Assembly (NCBI GenBank): GCA_003255065.1
Contig: QAOA01002030.1
Span: 229,090 to 293,089, forward strand
Length of the DNA: 64,000 nt
Source of the DNA: Cercis canadensis
Taxonomy: Eukaryota > Streptophyta > Magnoliopsida > Fabales > Fabaceae
Reading direction: 5' to 3'
Positions 35,192 through 48,055 of this stretch are shown here, one piece after another. The notes under the pieces are model-generated. The model was given only the letters and a program-made list of their open reading frames with translations. It did not search any database and had not been told where the DNA came from. Position numbers and translations under genes: made by a program. Numbering within the stretch: the stretch's first letter is position 1; each line of letters starts with the position of its first letter.

Positions 35192-37000
35192 TGATGAGTA
35201 CTGCTATTTGTAATGAAATGTTTCACCTAAAAACTACACAAACTTGACGTGGCAGTTTCTGAGCAGAACATCAACATCAGAATTGTAGCAGATAAAAATA
35301 CAAGCACTTCTCCACTTACACTGTTAGATTAGTCGGTGATGCCTTTCAATGATGAGTAGCATTTTCCTTTATGATATAGATACATTACTGCAATGTTTTA
35401 ACTTACCACAATTTTTTTTTGGGTTGAAGACAAAATGTGGTAAAATAAAAGATTGTAAATAAAATTGTATCTTAATAATTTTATTTTTTTATACTTTTAA
35501 TTGTATTTTAAATTTAAACACAAAATTTACAAGTTTTAAAGATAATTTTAATATTATTCAATTGTATTTCAATGATTTAGTGTAACTAACTTTAACTAAT
35601 CTTTATACTTAGATGTGAAAAGTGCCTTGCAAGAAGAATTAAAATTTCTTAGGTGTGTTGATTATTAAATTTGTCCATTTAGTAGGTGACTTATCTTATT
35701 TAATGTAGTTGGTATTGTTTCTAAAATGTTTATCCTCTGCTTGATCTAACTTTATTGTTTGGTTTTAAGCGTTGGATATGTAAGTTGAGTAATGATGATG
35801 CTTGGACTGAATTACGAGGGACTGATCAGTGCTTGTGGGCCAAAAAGCAAAAGGTTCCCTCGAAATGCAAGTTGAGCCCTTCATATGTTGCCAAAAACAG
35901 AAGCATTTCTTTTTCCAATCTCAGACCTTGAAAGCAGCAGCCTCTTTAAATTTTTCTTACTATTTAAATCAATCTCTTCCGTGATGGTAGCAAATATGTG
36001 GAGCTCCAAAAAATTGAAAAGAATAATAATTATTATTATTATTATTATTAGAAATAAAATTTAATCTTTGGAATCTAGAAGCATCATCTGTCAATTTGCC
36101 TAAACACAAATTTCTGTGAATTTGTGAGTTGTAAGATTATAACCTAAATGAACTATGGTGACTTCTCATAGTTGCCAACATCATTGCCAAGTGTAAGAAA
36201 GTATAAGGATTTGACATAGATATCTTTTAAATTACTTGTTAGTTATAAATAAAATAAATATACTTAATTTTTTTTCAAATAAATTTTTTATAATTATTTT
36301 CTCATAAAAATTTTTGAATAGTACAAAAAAAAGTCTATACTTTTGAATACTACACAAATTTTTGAATAATTGCCTAAAGTGGATGCGACGATTCTAATTC
36401 AACTCAATTTATTTATCAGCAAACAAAAAAAAACTCAAAATTTATTAAATGTACAAATATTAAATAGTGTAAAAAAATGATAATAGAACAAAAATATTAA
36501 GAGGGTTATGCTTATGCATGTGAAACTGTGTTTCTTTTTTTTTTTTAATTTTTTTAAGGGAGGGAAGAAAAAGAAAGTTGCACACCACTGACCCGCTCTG
36601 CTCTGTGGCTCTTTATCAAACTCCCGTACCAAAATTATTCTCCCTTGCATCTGCTTCCGCCATCAGTTCTGTCTCCAAAACCAGAAGCTCACGGAAGAAG
36701 CAGGTAAGAAGTCACTCTCACGTCACATCCTCTCTCTTTCTCTTTCTCTCTCTTCGATATGAGACTTGCAGAGGCAATGCCGTTTAATTTGCTTTTGCTT
36801 GCAACCAAATAGCTCTCAACTTCTTCCACCATGCTCAACTATTCATCCCTTTGTCCATTTGCTGAATTCAACTTTTTTTTGTTCCTTCAGTCAGAGGGTA
36901 CAATGTGGAAATGACAGAAACATTTGTTTCTCTGAAGTGACTTCCCTGGACTCTTCCTAATATTTCATTTCAATCTCATTTCAGCATCCATATCCAAACA
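35192..37000. other. Intergenic region and 5' UTR of the next gene, with a probable leader intron
   Basis: 35192 to about 36580 is AT-rich with an (AAT/ATT)n run at 36022-36050 and no gene. From about 36580 to 37000 the sequence looks like a 5' UTR: a likely first non-coding exon ends at GAAGCAG before GTAAGAAG (about 36703), and a pyrimidine tract plus AG near 36983 would rejoin it just before the ATG at 37001. The leader intron is inferred from splice motifs only. Confidence 0.45.
36022..36050. repeat. (AAT/ATT)n microsatellite
   Basis: AATAATAAT followed by repeated TATTAT units, about 29 bases, in intergenic DNA. Confidence 0.8.
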
Positions 37001-38992
37001 ATGGCTCAACAGGTACCTTCCTTCTTCCCCAACACCATGTGCTTCCAAAGTTTGATGCTTTATTTGATGGGTTTTCTTGTGGATTTGTTTATAGGCCCAT
37101 TTGGAGTTTTCCATTGTAGTAGAAAATTAATCTGATTCTCTCTTCTGTTTCTATTCCCAAATGGGTTTGGTTATGCAGGAAGAAGGGTGGCCTTTAGGGT
37201 TAAGATTATTGAATGGTAGAATTGGGTTGGTGAGAAATGGTGACTTCTCTGGTTCAGTCTCCTTCAGCACCATGCTTACTAGTTCTCCCATCTCTTCAAT
37301 TGGTTCTTCTTCAGATCTTGATACTGAGGTTTGTAAATTTTCTTTTATTTGCAAATAAATTGAAATAATTTCTTTTAAAATGAATTCATTTAATTTCCAT
37401 AAAAAAATTGGTTCTAAACATAATGTCAAAAGGAAAATGACAACAAAGTTTTAAGAAACTGCAATCCCCATTATAGCCACTGTTTATTCATATTTGTAAA
37501 TGAATTTCTCTTTCTTTGCCATTGTTTTTATCTTTTTTTTTCCCCGCATTTTCCCCTTACAGTGATGTCTCTGTTGCAATTCATCTGAATAGTATTAATT
37601 AAAGTCATCTTAGAAATAGAACACTTCAATTATTTTTCTTTTTTGATATGTTTTGATTTGGCTTTTTGGGTACAAAATAATGGCTGTTGTGAGTGATAGA
37701 GACTTGCAAAAGCTACTCAAGTATAACTGTGCTGAATCACGCAGATGTTCCTTTTTGATTATTGGTCACTTCAAAACCCTAGATTACAGGCATGAGTATA
37801 AAAGAAAAATGTTGCAATGAATTATAAATCAGAATAAAAGTTCAAGCTTGTCTTAAATTTGGAACACTTTACTCTTTCCAACTGGTTTGAACCGTGGCTT
37901 TTTGACTGTGCACTGTGTTCATTTCTCTCATGAAGATGAAGCTTTTAGCTTTTGAATGAGTCCAAAGAAGTAATAGGAAAAAGAAGCTTCAAGTAATGAA
38001 GACACTCATAAAGCTTGGATCTTTCTTCCTGTCACTCTCTATTGGATCCTTCACCTCTTTGGTATTTAGTAATTGCTTGGCTCCCATGGGGTCCAAAGCA
38101 TGGCCTAACACATCATGCTTTTAGTATCATATTTATTTGAGTGTCCCTTTTTTTTTTTTTTGGTCAACAGTTTTTGTCCTCTTTTAAATAGAGCCAAATT
38201 GAAATGATGCTTAGTTGAACGTTAGTTCAACTAGTTAAGTCTTAGAACATTATCTTGTCTTAATCTCTTACTTTTGCAGATTTTTTTGGTGCTGCCTGCA
38301 ATAGTCAATGTAAATTATTTACTTAATTAATAAGTAGAAAAGAACCCTTCAACAATATGAGGAAGTGGCAATCAATTTCTAAAACAAGTCAAACACAAAT
38401 ATTTCCATGAAAATATCTTTAGCAAAGATATTTTTTACAAACTTGGAATAGATTCTGCTTGCTTGTAGTTTTTTTTTTTTTTTTTTTTTTTTTTGAATGC
38501 ATCATTGTGCCCAACTTGCTTCTTTTGGCTTTGTTTTAGTCCACTGGGTCATTCTTCCATGACAAGAGCATCACACTTGGTAGCCTCATTGGAATCTCTA
38601 GCTTCTTAGAGTTCTCAAGAAGATCAACCAGGGGAAGAATAGTGGAACCCTCAAAGGACAAAAAGAATCACAAGCTGAAGCCTTGGTTGTTCTCACTTTG
38701 TTCAAACCTAACTACTGATGCAGTTAGTGTAAGGGATGCTCCTTCTCTTGGTCATTACCTTGAAGCGGAGAGAAGAGCTGCAAGTTCTTACAGAAGGAAT
38801 CAATGGCCTAATGATTTCTCCCCAATTCAAGACTCAAACTCACTATTTGTTGAGGGCCAGGTTGCTCGGCCGGCGACTTCATTTGGCGAAGATGGTGGTG
38901 GAAGGGAGCCAAACAGAGCATTATTGGAACAGGGCAATGGATATGGAGTTCCATTAGGATTTCCATGTTTGTGTTGTGTGGATAATAACTAA
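37001..38992 (+). CDS. Plant-specific protein of unknown function
   Basis: Three exons, 37001-37012, 37179-37328 and 38540-38992, join in frame to 204 residues; exon 1 encodes only MAQQ. The middle exon has a conserved-looking core, EEGWPLGLRLLNGRIGLVRN, followed by a Ser-rich stretch (FSGSVSFSTMLTSSPISS). The third exon continues with STGSFFHDKSITLGSLIG, a basic segment (RRSTRGR) and a C-terminus with clustered cysteines (FPCLCC). No transmembrane segment or catalytic motif is visible. The pattern fits a family known from many land-plant genomes as uncharacterised proteins. The very small first coding exon and the long second intron (1211 bases, with a poly-T run near 38470-38494) are unusual but splice sites are good. 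Function is unknown. Confidence 0.8.
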
Positions 38993-39805
38993 GAATTTGA
39001 TGACTTCTTGTTGGCCATTTCTTTTATAAGTGTCTTTCATTAAGCGGTCCTGAGTTCTTATTTAGTTGTTTCAGGAGAATCTGCAATTTTTCTCTCCTGT
39101 TTGGTAATTAAACTTCAAATTACTAATGCGCTCGTTCTGTTTTATGATCCATTCTAATCTAAATCAACTTTATGATAGTGAATTACAAAAATGAAGCAAT
39201 CTGAAAATTAAATCTAAATCTGCTTTATGGAAGCTTCTGGCTAATTGATTTGAGGCCTGTACAGAAAAACAAAGGAACTAGCCACTTAAACTCGTTGAAA
39301 CACCAGAACTTCAATTGCACAAGTTTATCGCATATCAGATGTTCACTGCTCAAACGAAGCAAAACGAAGTAGTCCACCTTAAAGAAATAACCATAAAAAT
39401 TGAAATGCTGATGAAACATTTCTTCCCCATAAAGGGTGGTGAATGAATGCAACCTGTGTGTGTGTATATATATATATATACTATCATCATAGTCAAGTAG
39501 CGAGCTAATATACCTTCATCTCATGAATACTATATTTTCATATTTGGTAAAAAACACAGATGTCTTGACGCTCCACGTCCAACCAACTGAGAAGTAGATT
39601 ACAAGAACTCATAAATAGAATTTAACTCACCCATTGTCTCTCATCACCATAGTGATTCTTTCAGAGACAATGTGAAAAATTGAATTCAAAAAACATTCTG
39701 ATGTAGGAAGCTATTCCACATAATGTAAAAGTGCCACTTGTATCAGCTTCTTGACCAGCTTGGATGCAAAATAACCACTGCCAATTATCAAGGCTTATCA
39801 ACCCA
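38993..39805. other. Convergent intergenic region
   Basis: Between two genes transcribed toward each other, so it holds both 3' UTRs. A (GT)n(AT)n run lies at about 39458-39480. No further gene is seen. Confidence 0.5.
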
Positions 39806-42800
39806 TCATTCCTTTTCAGCAGCAATCTTTCCTGAACTACGGCCACCAATCCTCCCAAATGAGCCCATGGCTGACAGGCCCTTGAAGCTGCTGCTCCCTT
39901 CATTGAAATTTGATTTTCTTGATCTCCTTGGCTTCGCAGGACTGGATTCCACTTCTGTATCACCACTGGTCTTGATCTCAGCAACAATTAATTGAAGAAT
40001 AGAACCTCGGCAAAATGGGCAAACTGGTCCGGCAGCACAAGCAGTTGCAGGATCAGGCTTCTTGTGGCAGCATAGTGCTAGGGTGCAATTAGCACACATT
40101 TGATGACCACAAGGTTTGACCTCAATTGTGCAAACTTGGTCAAAGCATATACAACATAGCTCCATATTGCTGGCCTATTTGAGTAGATATCACCAGAAAA
40201 TAAGAGGGTCATATAAATTTAATGTATTACTTTTCCTGACAGAAAAAGTTCATTCCATGTACTAAAGAAATAAAGCAAATCATGCATGTGCATTGCCGGA
40301 CCAAATTATAGTAAGACCTAAATAAGCTATTACATTCTGATAGCCTCTGAATTCACCATGCACAAGGGAAGGGTTTTCTTCTGTGGACAAAAAAACCAAA
40401 AAAACCTAGAAGCAAGATCAACGAGCAACAGTTATGCATGAGTGAATCTAAGAGTTTCAGCTGAGGTTCTGTTCAAGTAACCAAGAGGGCCATATTGAAT
40501 CTGATTGACTACTTTTAGGCAATCATAAGTAATTGGAGGACCATAGTTGTTGCTGGAAACAAGAAAAGGCTTCCACAGACTACAAGGAAGATGAAGTAGT
40601 ACTGCCAAATTTCGAGTGTCTAGAAGAACATTCTTTTGTTTTTATACAGCAGCATAATCTTCAACTGAACCAAGTCATTAATATAAAACCCAGATGTCAT
40701 ACCTCAGAGGCCATATCATCATCTTCGCCGTCAGAATGCAGTGGAGATGGAGGCATGTCTGCCTCTTTTAGCAAGGTCTTTTCCCTCTCCCTGTTGGCTT
40801 CCATCAAGGCCTTCTCCAGCAAGGCTTTTGCTTCCTGGTCAAGCTCACTGATGAACTTCAATGGGGCTGGCCAAATGAGGGGTGCTGCTGATGAAGGGTC
40901 CAGCAAGGCAGCACATGCCCTTTGCTTGTGCTTCAGGGCAACCGAGAAGGGAATTCTCCTATAGAGATTCATTTACAATTAAGATCTTTAACCAGATCTC
41001 TGAAAACTTCATATCGGTGATTAAGGAACCCAGACAATTTATGAATTACAACAAAGGACAGCTCATGGATGAAGACAGTCGGTCCCTATTATTAAAACCC
41101 AAAATAGGAAGAAAAAAAATCTTTACTGGCTCCAACTCCAAGCGCCTTTACTACACATACATTTATGATTCCAAGATGCTAAATTTACACTGTTATATGA
41201 ATAATAAAACACAAATGTTGCTCAAACTCTTCCTATTATTGCTCCTATTTTTCATCAACACAGTCTTTAAAGGATCAAAAGACTCATTTATTCGAGTTTG
41301 GCATTCAGCAAGTTCACTTAAGTCATTCCATAAAGCAAATTGCATACAACATCATTCAAATAGGAAGTTCACTTAAGTCAAGCAAAAAGTGAAGTTTCTC
41401 AGTTGCTATATTTCCTTCTTGTTATGCATAAACGTGAAATTAAAAATGATTCAGAAATTCAATATGCTTAGTGTCAATTTGGCATCTATATACCAATAAG
41501 TATTCACCAGAACTTTTCTTCTTTTCCTTATTTTTATTGGTAATTTTGAAAGAAGTTGAATTTGACAGTTACTCACCCAGAGGAATCCAATTGAAGCCTA
41601 TCTGCTCCCCAAGCAAGCAACATCCGAACACAGTCCAAAGAACCACCACGTGCAGCCAAATGAAGTGGTGTACTCCCTGGGTAGCTGCAGATGGCACTTT
41701 CACCAATCAGAATAGAAAATCAGCAATATCTATCTATTACTAACGAATATAATTACTAAGACAATTACCCAAATCCTCCAGTTGAAGCACAAACAAGAGC
41801 TCCATTGTCTAAAAGGGTATGAAGACATTCGGGCCGTCTTTGACGGGCTGCAAGATGTAGTGGGGTGGCACCATTTCCATCTCTTATGTTCACAAATCTT
41901 GCAAATCCCCTGTCAATGTCATTAAATGATTACACATTACCATTCATGCTTGCCTGGGCTTGCAGGCATATTCGTGTGTGATTGAGAAATAAAGGGAAGG
42001 AGAGAGAATCTAACCAAGAATCAGCAACGGGTGTGGAATGGGCGGCGGAAAGAATAGCTCTAAGGCAATCTGTGTGGCCATAAAAAGCAGCATAATGCAA
42101 GCAAGTTCTTCCACGTAAAGAATCAAACATCAATATCTGAAACATTACATGCCAAACCCACAATCAGCGTTCTTACCACGCTTCATCTAAAGCAAACTTC
42201 AGAGCAACATAACAACCACAACTCGAAAATATCAAATTTGACAAACAATAAAGCATACATACATTAGCTCCAGCTTGGATAAGCTTCTCCACGCAACCAG
42301 TCTTTCCATGCATCACGGCCAACATCAACGGGGTCTAAACCAAATAAACAAAAGAAACAGCACAAAACAAATAAGAAACAGAACAAAACAGAAGAATAAA
42401 ACTACAGAGAACAAAATACAAAGGCTTCCACCTAAAAAAGACTTGAATTTTCAGCTAATTGCAAGCATCAGAGATGAGAGATGCACCTGTTTATGGCGAT
42501 TCAAGATGTCTACCTTCACAGAACGGTCTAATAGCATGGAAAGTATCTGCCCAAGATCAAACCAACCACAATGATCAAAACCCAGAAAATTGAAACCATC
42601 AAAAACCCAGAACTCCATTGAAATCTCTGAGAAGATAAAGGGGTAAGAAAGAAGCAAAACCGACCTCGATCCGACCATTGGCAGCAGCTACATGCAATGT
42701 AGAAAGCCTTCCATGGCCAGTGGTCTGTTCCAAAACAGTGGGCTCATGTTCAATCATAGCTTCAACCAGCTCCAATTCCCCATTTGCAACAGCAGTGAAC

Positions 42801-42844
42801 AGACCACTTTCATGGCGCTCTCTGCAACTTAATCTCTGACCCAT
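39806..42844 (-). CDS. XBAT31: Ankyrin-repeat RING E3 ubiquitin ligase, XBAT31-like
   Basis: Eight exons on the minus strand: 42844-42665, 42546-42487, 42334-42263, 42136-42015, 41909-41769, 41684-41577, 40958-40703 and 40174-39806. They join in frame to 435 residues. The N-terminus MGQRLSC may be N-myristoylated (Gly2). Residues about 12-260 carry ankyrin repeats, with units such as STLHVAAANGRIE, RTCLHYAAFYGHTDCLRAIL, GATPLHLAARQRRPECL and STPLHLAARGGSLDCV. A linker with FISELDQEAKALLEKA follows. The RING is at about 320-370: CCICF, EVKPCGHQMCANCTLALCC and CPFCRGSI hold the Cys and His zinc ligands. The C-terminal ESSSF-type Ser-rich tail also matches XBAT31. XB3-family ligases act with E2 enzymes in ubiquitination, in stress, immunity and hormone pathways. 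Substrates here are unknown. Confidence 0.95.
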
Positions 42845-43642
42845 TTCCTCTCCCACCTTAATTAGCAGTTAACACATGGAGAGGAACCCAGCTGCTGCTA
42901 GCTCACGCGCTACCTTCCACAGTGGTGGCGGTGGTCCTCCTACTAGTGGCGACGAGTGGTGCTTGAAGGTGATAGGTAATCTAAGTATTGGAGTGCCTCG
43001 GTTTTTGAACCTGCCCGCCGAGATTTCGGGCAGCCTGACCAAGTGTGTATGCGAGACTGTATTTATCTTCTTCGGGCAGCTGTTAGATCTTTACGGGAAA
43101 TAATATTTTGTTTTAGATTCTTTCTTAAGTTGTATTTAAATAATCAAAAAACAATTTTTTATTTTTTTTATTAGTTATTCAACAAGAAAGGTAATAGTAA
43201 AATTAATAATTAAAATAAATAATTTACACGATTCTAATAAATTAATATAATATAACATAAATCATTTTAAAAATTAGTTAGTATCATCATTTATGGTATT
43301 AAATTATTAGTATTTGCCAAAAAAAAAGTATATTTTTCTTTTCTTTCTTTATCCAATGGAGGGTTGTTGTAGGGTCAATGTTTTGGCCAATTCAGAGAAA
43401 ATTCAAATGTTGTTTTTTTTTTTTTAAATAAATAAATGCATACTTTCATTCTCAACGCGTTTTGTGGAAAAGAGATAGTAACCATTGGCAATTTGGCAGT
43501 CAGCATACTAGTCCTTGGCTGCCAAATCAATTAATCATATTTAAATGCCATTCCTTTGCCAGTTTAGACTCAATTAGATATTTTCCCAAAAGGTGAGTTA
43601 ACAATTGCTATTATAATCACATAGAAAAAAAAAAAAAACAAT
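42845..43642. other. Promoter region of the XBAT31-like gene and gene-free DNA
   Basis: 42845 to about 43100 has mixed base composition and holds the leftward-transcribed gene's promoter and 5' UTR. The plus-strand open frame at 42876-43103 has no recognisable domain and overlaps this promoter. The rest is AT-rich. Confidence 0.45.
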
Positions 43643-44025
43643 GGTGAGGGTTATGCTACACCTCATTTAGAGGTGTAGTGCTACATTCCATCATTTTGGT
43701 GGTATTCAGTGAAATTTACAATATAATTTTAATATTATTATAAAAATTTTAAAAAATTGAGTCACCAAATATATGTTATAATATATAATTTCTTATAAAA
43801 TGTAATAACGGCATAATATAAGAAAACATGTCAAAATATAAACTTAAAAAAGTTGTTTTGTGGCTTTTTTTTTATATTATGTTGATCTTAAATTTTTATA
43901 AAGAACTATATGTTATGACACATACTTGGTGATTCAATTTTTTGAAATTCTTGTAATAACACAAAAATTATAGGGTAAGTCTCACCGGAATCCACCCAAC
44001 TAATAGGTGTAGCATAGTACTCACC
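43643..44025. mobile_element. Foldback MITE, copy 1 of a family also at 48.1 kb
   Basis: The ends are GGTGAGGGTTATGCTACACCT at the left and, inverted, GGTGAGTACTATGCTACACCT at the right. The arms stay inverse-related toward the centre: TTGAGTCACCAAATATATG pairs with TTGAATCACCAAGTATGTG on the other strand. Flanks AAAAACAAT and AAAAATAAT form a 9-base target duplication with one mismatch. A further 15-base direct repeat, AATTGCTATTATAAT, occurs at 43603-43617 and 44032-44046. No coding capacity. Confidence 0.75.
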
Positions 44026-46149
44026 AAAAATAATTGCTATTATAATATGGAGAGAATTGACAAAAGAAAAACTTAAGGAATTTTTTTTTAAAAAAAATAA
44101 CCAGTAAAAATACACANTTTTTAAAAAAAAATAACCACTAAAAATACACAACTTTCTTTTTTGGTGATTTTTCTTATAATCTTTCAATGAGAATGGGTGT
44201 TAAATTTTGTTTTTTTAGGATAGAAAGTAAAAATTCATTCATTGGTAAGTTTAAGGATTTAATTTTGATTTATTAATATGTTTTACATAATCACTGAACC
44301 ATGTGTTGTTAATGTATGAGAAAACTATTATCATTTATTGTCAATAAGGAAAAAAAAAAAAAACTTAATCACCTTAGTGATGTAGCACTTTTTTGTTAAT
44401 GATAATGTACAAAATTTTGAACTTATAATAAATCAAACTTAAACTCTAAGCTTAAGCAGATGTTAAATTCTAAAGATGGATTTTTCTTTGATTACATAGC
44501 AATTGAACTATTGATATTTATAAATCTCTCATCAATAAATAAGTGGAGTTAAAAGANTATTAATTTATAAATCTCTCATCAATAAATAAGTGGAGTTAAA
44601 AGAAAGAAAGATACTAAATTTATTTTGTAGTAATCTTATTTACACATATATAAATTCATATATTCTTTACACTTATACACATAACATAATTTAAATATAT
44701 AAAATTATTTAAACTTTTTAAGTATAAGTCAAATCTNTTTTAGTAGAAGTCAAATCTTTTACATATCTTCACCAGATATACAAATACAACTCCTCTTTGT
44801 TATCTCTAGCTCTCCCAAAAGGGAAGGTTAAAAAGATGTGATCTTTGAATGAGATCATGGGAATGTATGTTATATTTTAAATTAAAGAGTTTTTCAATTA
44901 AATACACTTTAAGTCATATATGAAGGAGCAGAAGCAGAAAGTTGATTTCTTGGATAAGAAAAAAGAAAAAGAGAATGGCTTATTGTCAACTTTGTCGCAT
45001 GCCTTTAATTTGAGAATCGGAATGACACTATTCTTCTTTAGACTTTATTCCTTAAACATGATTGTCCTGTCAAACATGCCAATCAACCTTGTTCAACTTT
45101 ATAGTACTCTTTGGTCAATAAATGGCAGCTACGCTAATTCACCCTAAGATGATGCTAATTAACGTCCATGAATAATAAATCATAAATCAAATAGTTGAAT
45201 TAGACAAGTTGGGTACTAGAAACCAAATTGTTGAGAATCAAATTTGTCATATAAAGAAGAGAAAGAAAGATAAGTGTTATTATGTTACAAGATCGTAACG
45301 TGACATAATGTTACGTCAAAATCTTTTATATTGTTATATAATTGACATAATTTAAATTTTATTAAATTATATAAAAAATTAATAATTAAAGTAAAAATTA
45401 TATTATGTCAATTATATCAATTTGATATAGTATAACTTAAATTGGGTGTGTAAAACTCTTAGGATATATATGACGTAGAACTCACCAAAAGATAATCTCT
45501 TACAAAAAATTACGAGGAGCATGAGTGAGATAATTATGTTGAAATGGAATTCCAAACCTACTCAAGAAACTCAGCTCATCTCGTCTCTTTTCAAAGTTTT
45601 TCTTTTTTGAAAAGTAACATAATTAAGTGCATAGGTCCTGAGAAGAAAAACGCATTAGTTTGATTTCCAAACCATTTTGCTACTAAATGGATTAAATTTA
45701 TGAGAAGATAATAGGCTTTTTAATATATAACCTTTGACACAACTAAAACAATATATATATATATATATATAAAGCGAGTATTTTTATCAAAGAAAAGCAT
45801 TTCATTCACTTGGCAAGAAAAGAAACTCAAAAGGTAAATTTCCAAAACTCTATTAAACAAAGTAGGACAAACACTTTTAGGTCTAATGGCACTCTCTTAA
45901 CTTATAGAAATTAGAGTCTTTTTTTAATAGATAAATAGTGATTACATTTATAATAAGGAGATTCAAACTAGGAAAACGGAAGGAAGGAGACAAATCTTAT
46001 GATTAAGAATACACTCTACTGAGCTTGAGCTCTTCTTCTATAGAAATTAGAGTGTTTGATATTAGGATTTTATTATCATTATATACTCTTCTCTTATTCA
46101 TTTTCCAACACATTATGTAACCAAAAAAAAAGAAGTAAACAGCGGCAAA
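44026..46149. other. Gene-free AT-rich stretch with three single Ns
   Basis: Single Ns at 44117, 44557 and 44737 each sit between two copies of neighbouring sequence, for example TTAAAAAAAAATAACCA around 44117 and ATTTATAAATCTCTCATC around 44557. An (AT)n run lies at about 45751-45771. About 45930-46030 resembles 1500-1620. No gene is supported. Confidence 0.5.
45751..45771. repeat. (AT)n microsatellite
   Basis: About 21 bases of alternating A and T in intergenic DNA. Confidence 0.8.
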
Positions 46150-47900
46150 AACACACTCAATACTTCAACACATTGCGATAACATAATACCATAGTCCCAA
46201 CCATTAGAACCAAAGCAAGCATGATTGCCATCGTTCCCATAGGATAAAGCTTGCAAGTTCGATGTTTTTCTTGAAGCTAGCTACACCATGAAACCCATTA
46301 CGAAGAGCCAATCACCAATCTAGAATGGAGGACAGCGGTAATGCATCAACCTAACCATGAGGTGGAGAAGAGATCCAAATCTGAAGTGCTTTTGGGCAAT
46401 GTTGAGAAGCTGAGTTTCTGTTGCTTCAATACTTTGAGGGCATACTTCTTCAAACCCTGCAATTCTATGCTTTAAGTTGAACCTTACAAGAAGCCTATCA
46501 TGAATGAAAAGCCATAAGAAAAGCTTGATGTTATGTGGCAGTTTTAAGGACCAAAGCAAGTTCCATAGATTCTTTCCTTTCAACATTATTATGACCAACG
46601 ATGCCTGTACTGAAATTCGGTTAATATGTTAGAGGTCGGAAGTTGGGTTGATATATCTCCACAAGTAATGCATGTAAGCTTGGGCTAGGTATGGGGATGC
46701 CCAGACTCTAATGTTTAAGTTAATAATTATACGGAGTTGATAGACTGCAATTTATGATGGTCATTATCTTATTGAACCTAGCGTTATTAGGCCTAGTTGG
46801 GTAACTATAATGACGTTCGTTAGGATATATGGCAGAGATCTATGACCAGCCAGTAACATTGTGAAACAAACTAGCGAGATGCTCCTACTGCATGGTGCCA
46901 ATATATAGTATTGTCACGCTAGTCAGAGATAGTCATAGCAAGAACCATTCCTACAGTTTCCTCAGCTAAATTGGCTAGACCCTTTTTCAATGTCAAACCT
47001 TAGAAACAGGGTCAATAAGCTGACCAACGTCCACAACTTGCTGACACTAACCTGCTCATAGTCATAGTCCAAGAGGAAGAAGATAGTTACATGATTGTTC
47101 ATTTGCTAAACAAAACAATAATGAATTATGGAGGAGCCCTTGGCATATGGGGAAAATCCTCTACACACACTACAAGAAATAAGCAATTTTCCAACGGAAA
47201 ATTCCAACGGAATAAAATACCGTGGGAATTTTGTATAATTTCCAACGGAATTTCTAACGGAAAATTATTTTTTGAAATTCCAACGGTAATTCCAACGGAA
47301 TTACGTTACCGTTGGAAAATTCCGTCAGAATTACCGTTGGATTTTTGCGAAAATACTGTTTAAAAAAATTTCCAACGGAAAATTCCAACAGTTTATACCG
47401 TTAGAATTTTTTAGGTTACCTTCAGAATCCCTAAACTTCTCTCAATCTGACTCTCCGCCCGTATCACTCTCCCTCCCATTCTCAAATCACTCTCCTCCTC
47501 CGCCCGTATCACTCTCCCTCAGTCTCAATCGCTGTCTCGCCCAGCTCGTTCCCTTTCTCTCGATCGCTGTCTCGCCCAGCTCGTTCCCTTTCTCTCGATC
47601 GTTGTCTCGCCCAGGTCGTTNCTCCTTGACGGAGCGCACTAGAAGGATTAAGATAGGCTATAGGTTAACCTTGAACAAGCACAGAGTAAGAAACTGTTTT
47701 CACACACTGCATAACCCATTTCTTTTCAAACCCAAATTGCCAAGCATAAACTTTACATACTTCTGTTCAACCTTATTATACGCTTTACTTATGTCTAATT
47801 TCAAGGCCATGTCATACTCATTGGTTGGTGACTCTCTTATTCCTCAAGCAGTGCATGACTTCACGTGCCATAGATATTATATCTTCTATATATCTTTATT
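46150..47900 (-). mobile_element. LINE relic, split by a CACTA element
   Basis: On the minus strand, from right to left, are decayed pieces of a plant L1-type LINE in the right order. At about 47880-47622 is reverse transcriptase, with an EVMHCLRNKRV segment and MALKLDISKAYNKVE, and it ends at LNPSSALRQG, the Arg-Gln-Gly of the conserved block. At about 47167 on the other side of the insert, EDF-HM reading continues. At 46598-46320 is the zinc-binding end domain, LWSLKLPHNIKLFLWLFIHDRLL. Stops and frameshifts interrupt all frames, so no protein is made. Boundaries are approximate, and the 5' end and any poly-A tail are not seen. Confidence 0.75.
47168..47621. mobile_element. CACTA (En/Spm-type) transposon end, incomplete
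   Basis: The terminus CACTACAAGAAAT at 47168-47180 is the standard end of plant CACTA elements. It is followed by a run of subterminal repeats in both orientations, such as TTCCAACGGAA and its relatives near 47187, 47240, 47278, 47291 and 47311-47395. From about 47430 the sequence changes to a pyrimidine-rich, higher-GC stretch with an internal tandem repeat (CTCTCGATCG and CTCGCCCAGCTCGTTCCC). It stops at the single N at 47621. No opposite CACTA end is seen, so most of the element is either deleted or missing at the contig join. Confidence 0.75.
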
Positions 47901-48055
47901 TAATGAAATAACTTTGATTATGGTTGATAGTCTTAGACATCACCCTTCTGCATCCAATTAACAAGAATCTAAGTCCAATATAAATTGATGAGTATGTTAG
48001 CATGGAAAATGCTACATAATTAGATCTTAAGAATAATTAGCTCGCTGTGAACACA
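47901..48055. other. Short gap between the LINE relic and a foldback element
   Basis: About 150 bases of AT-rich sequence. Nothing recognisable. Confidence 0.4.

Noticed and set aside
42876-43103. Plus-strand open frame just upstream of the XBAT31-like gene
   Set aside because: It overlaps that gene's promoter and leader, has no domain, and its reading resembles antisense of control sequence.
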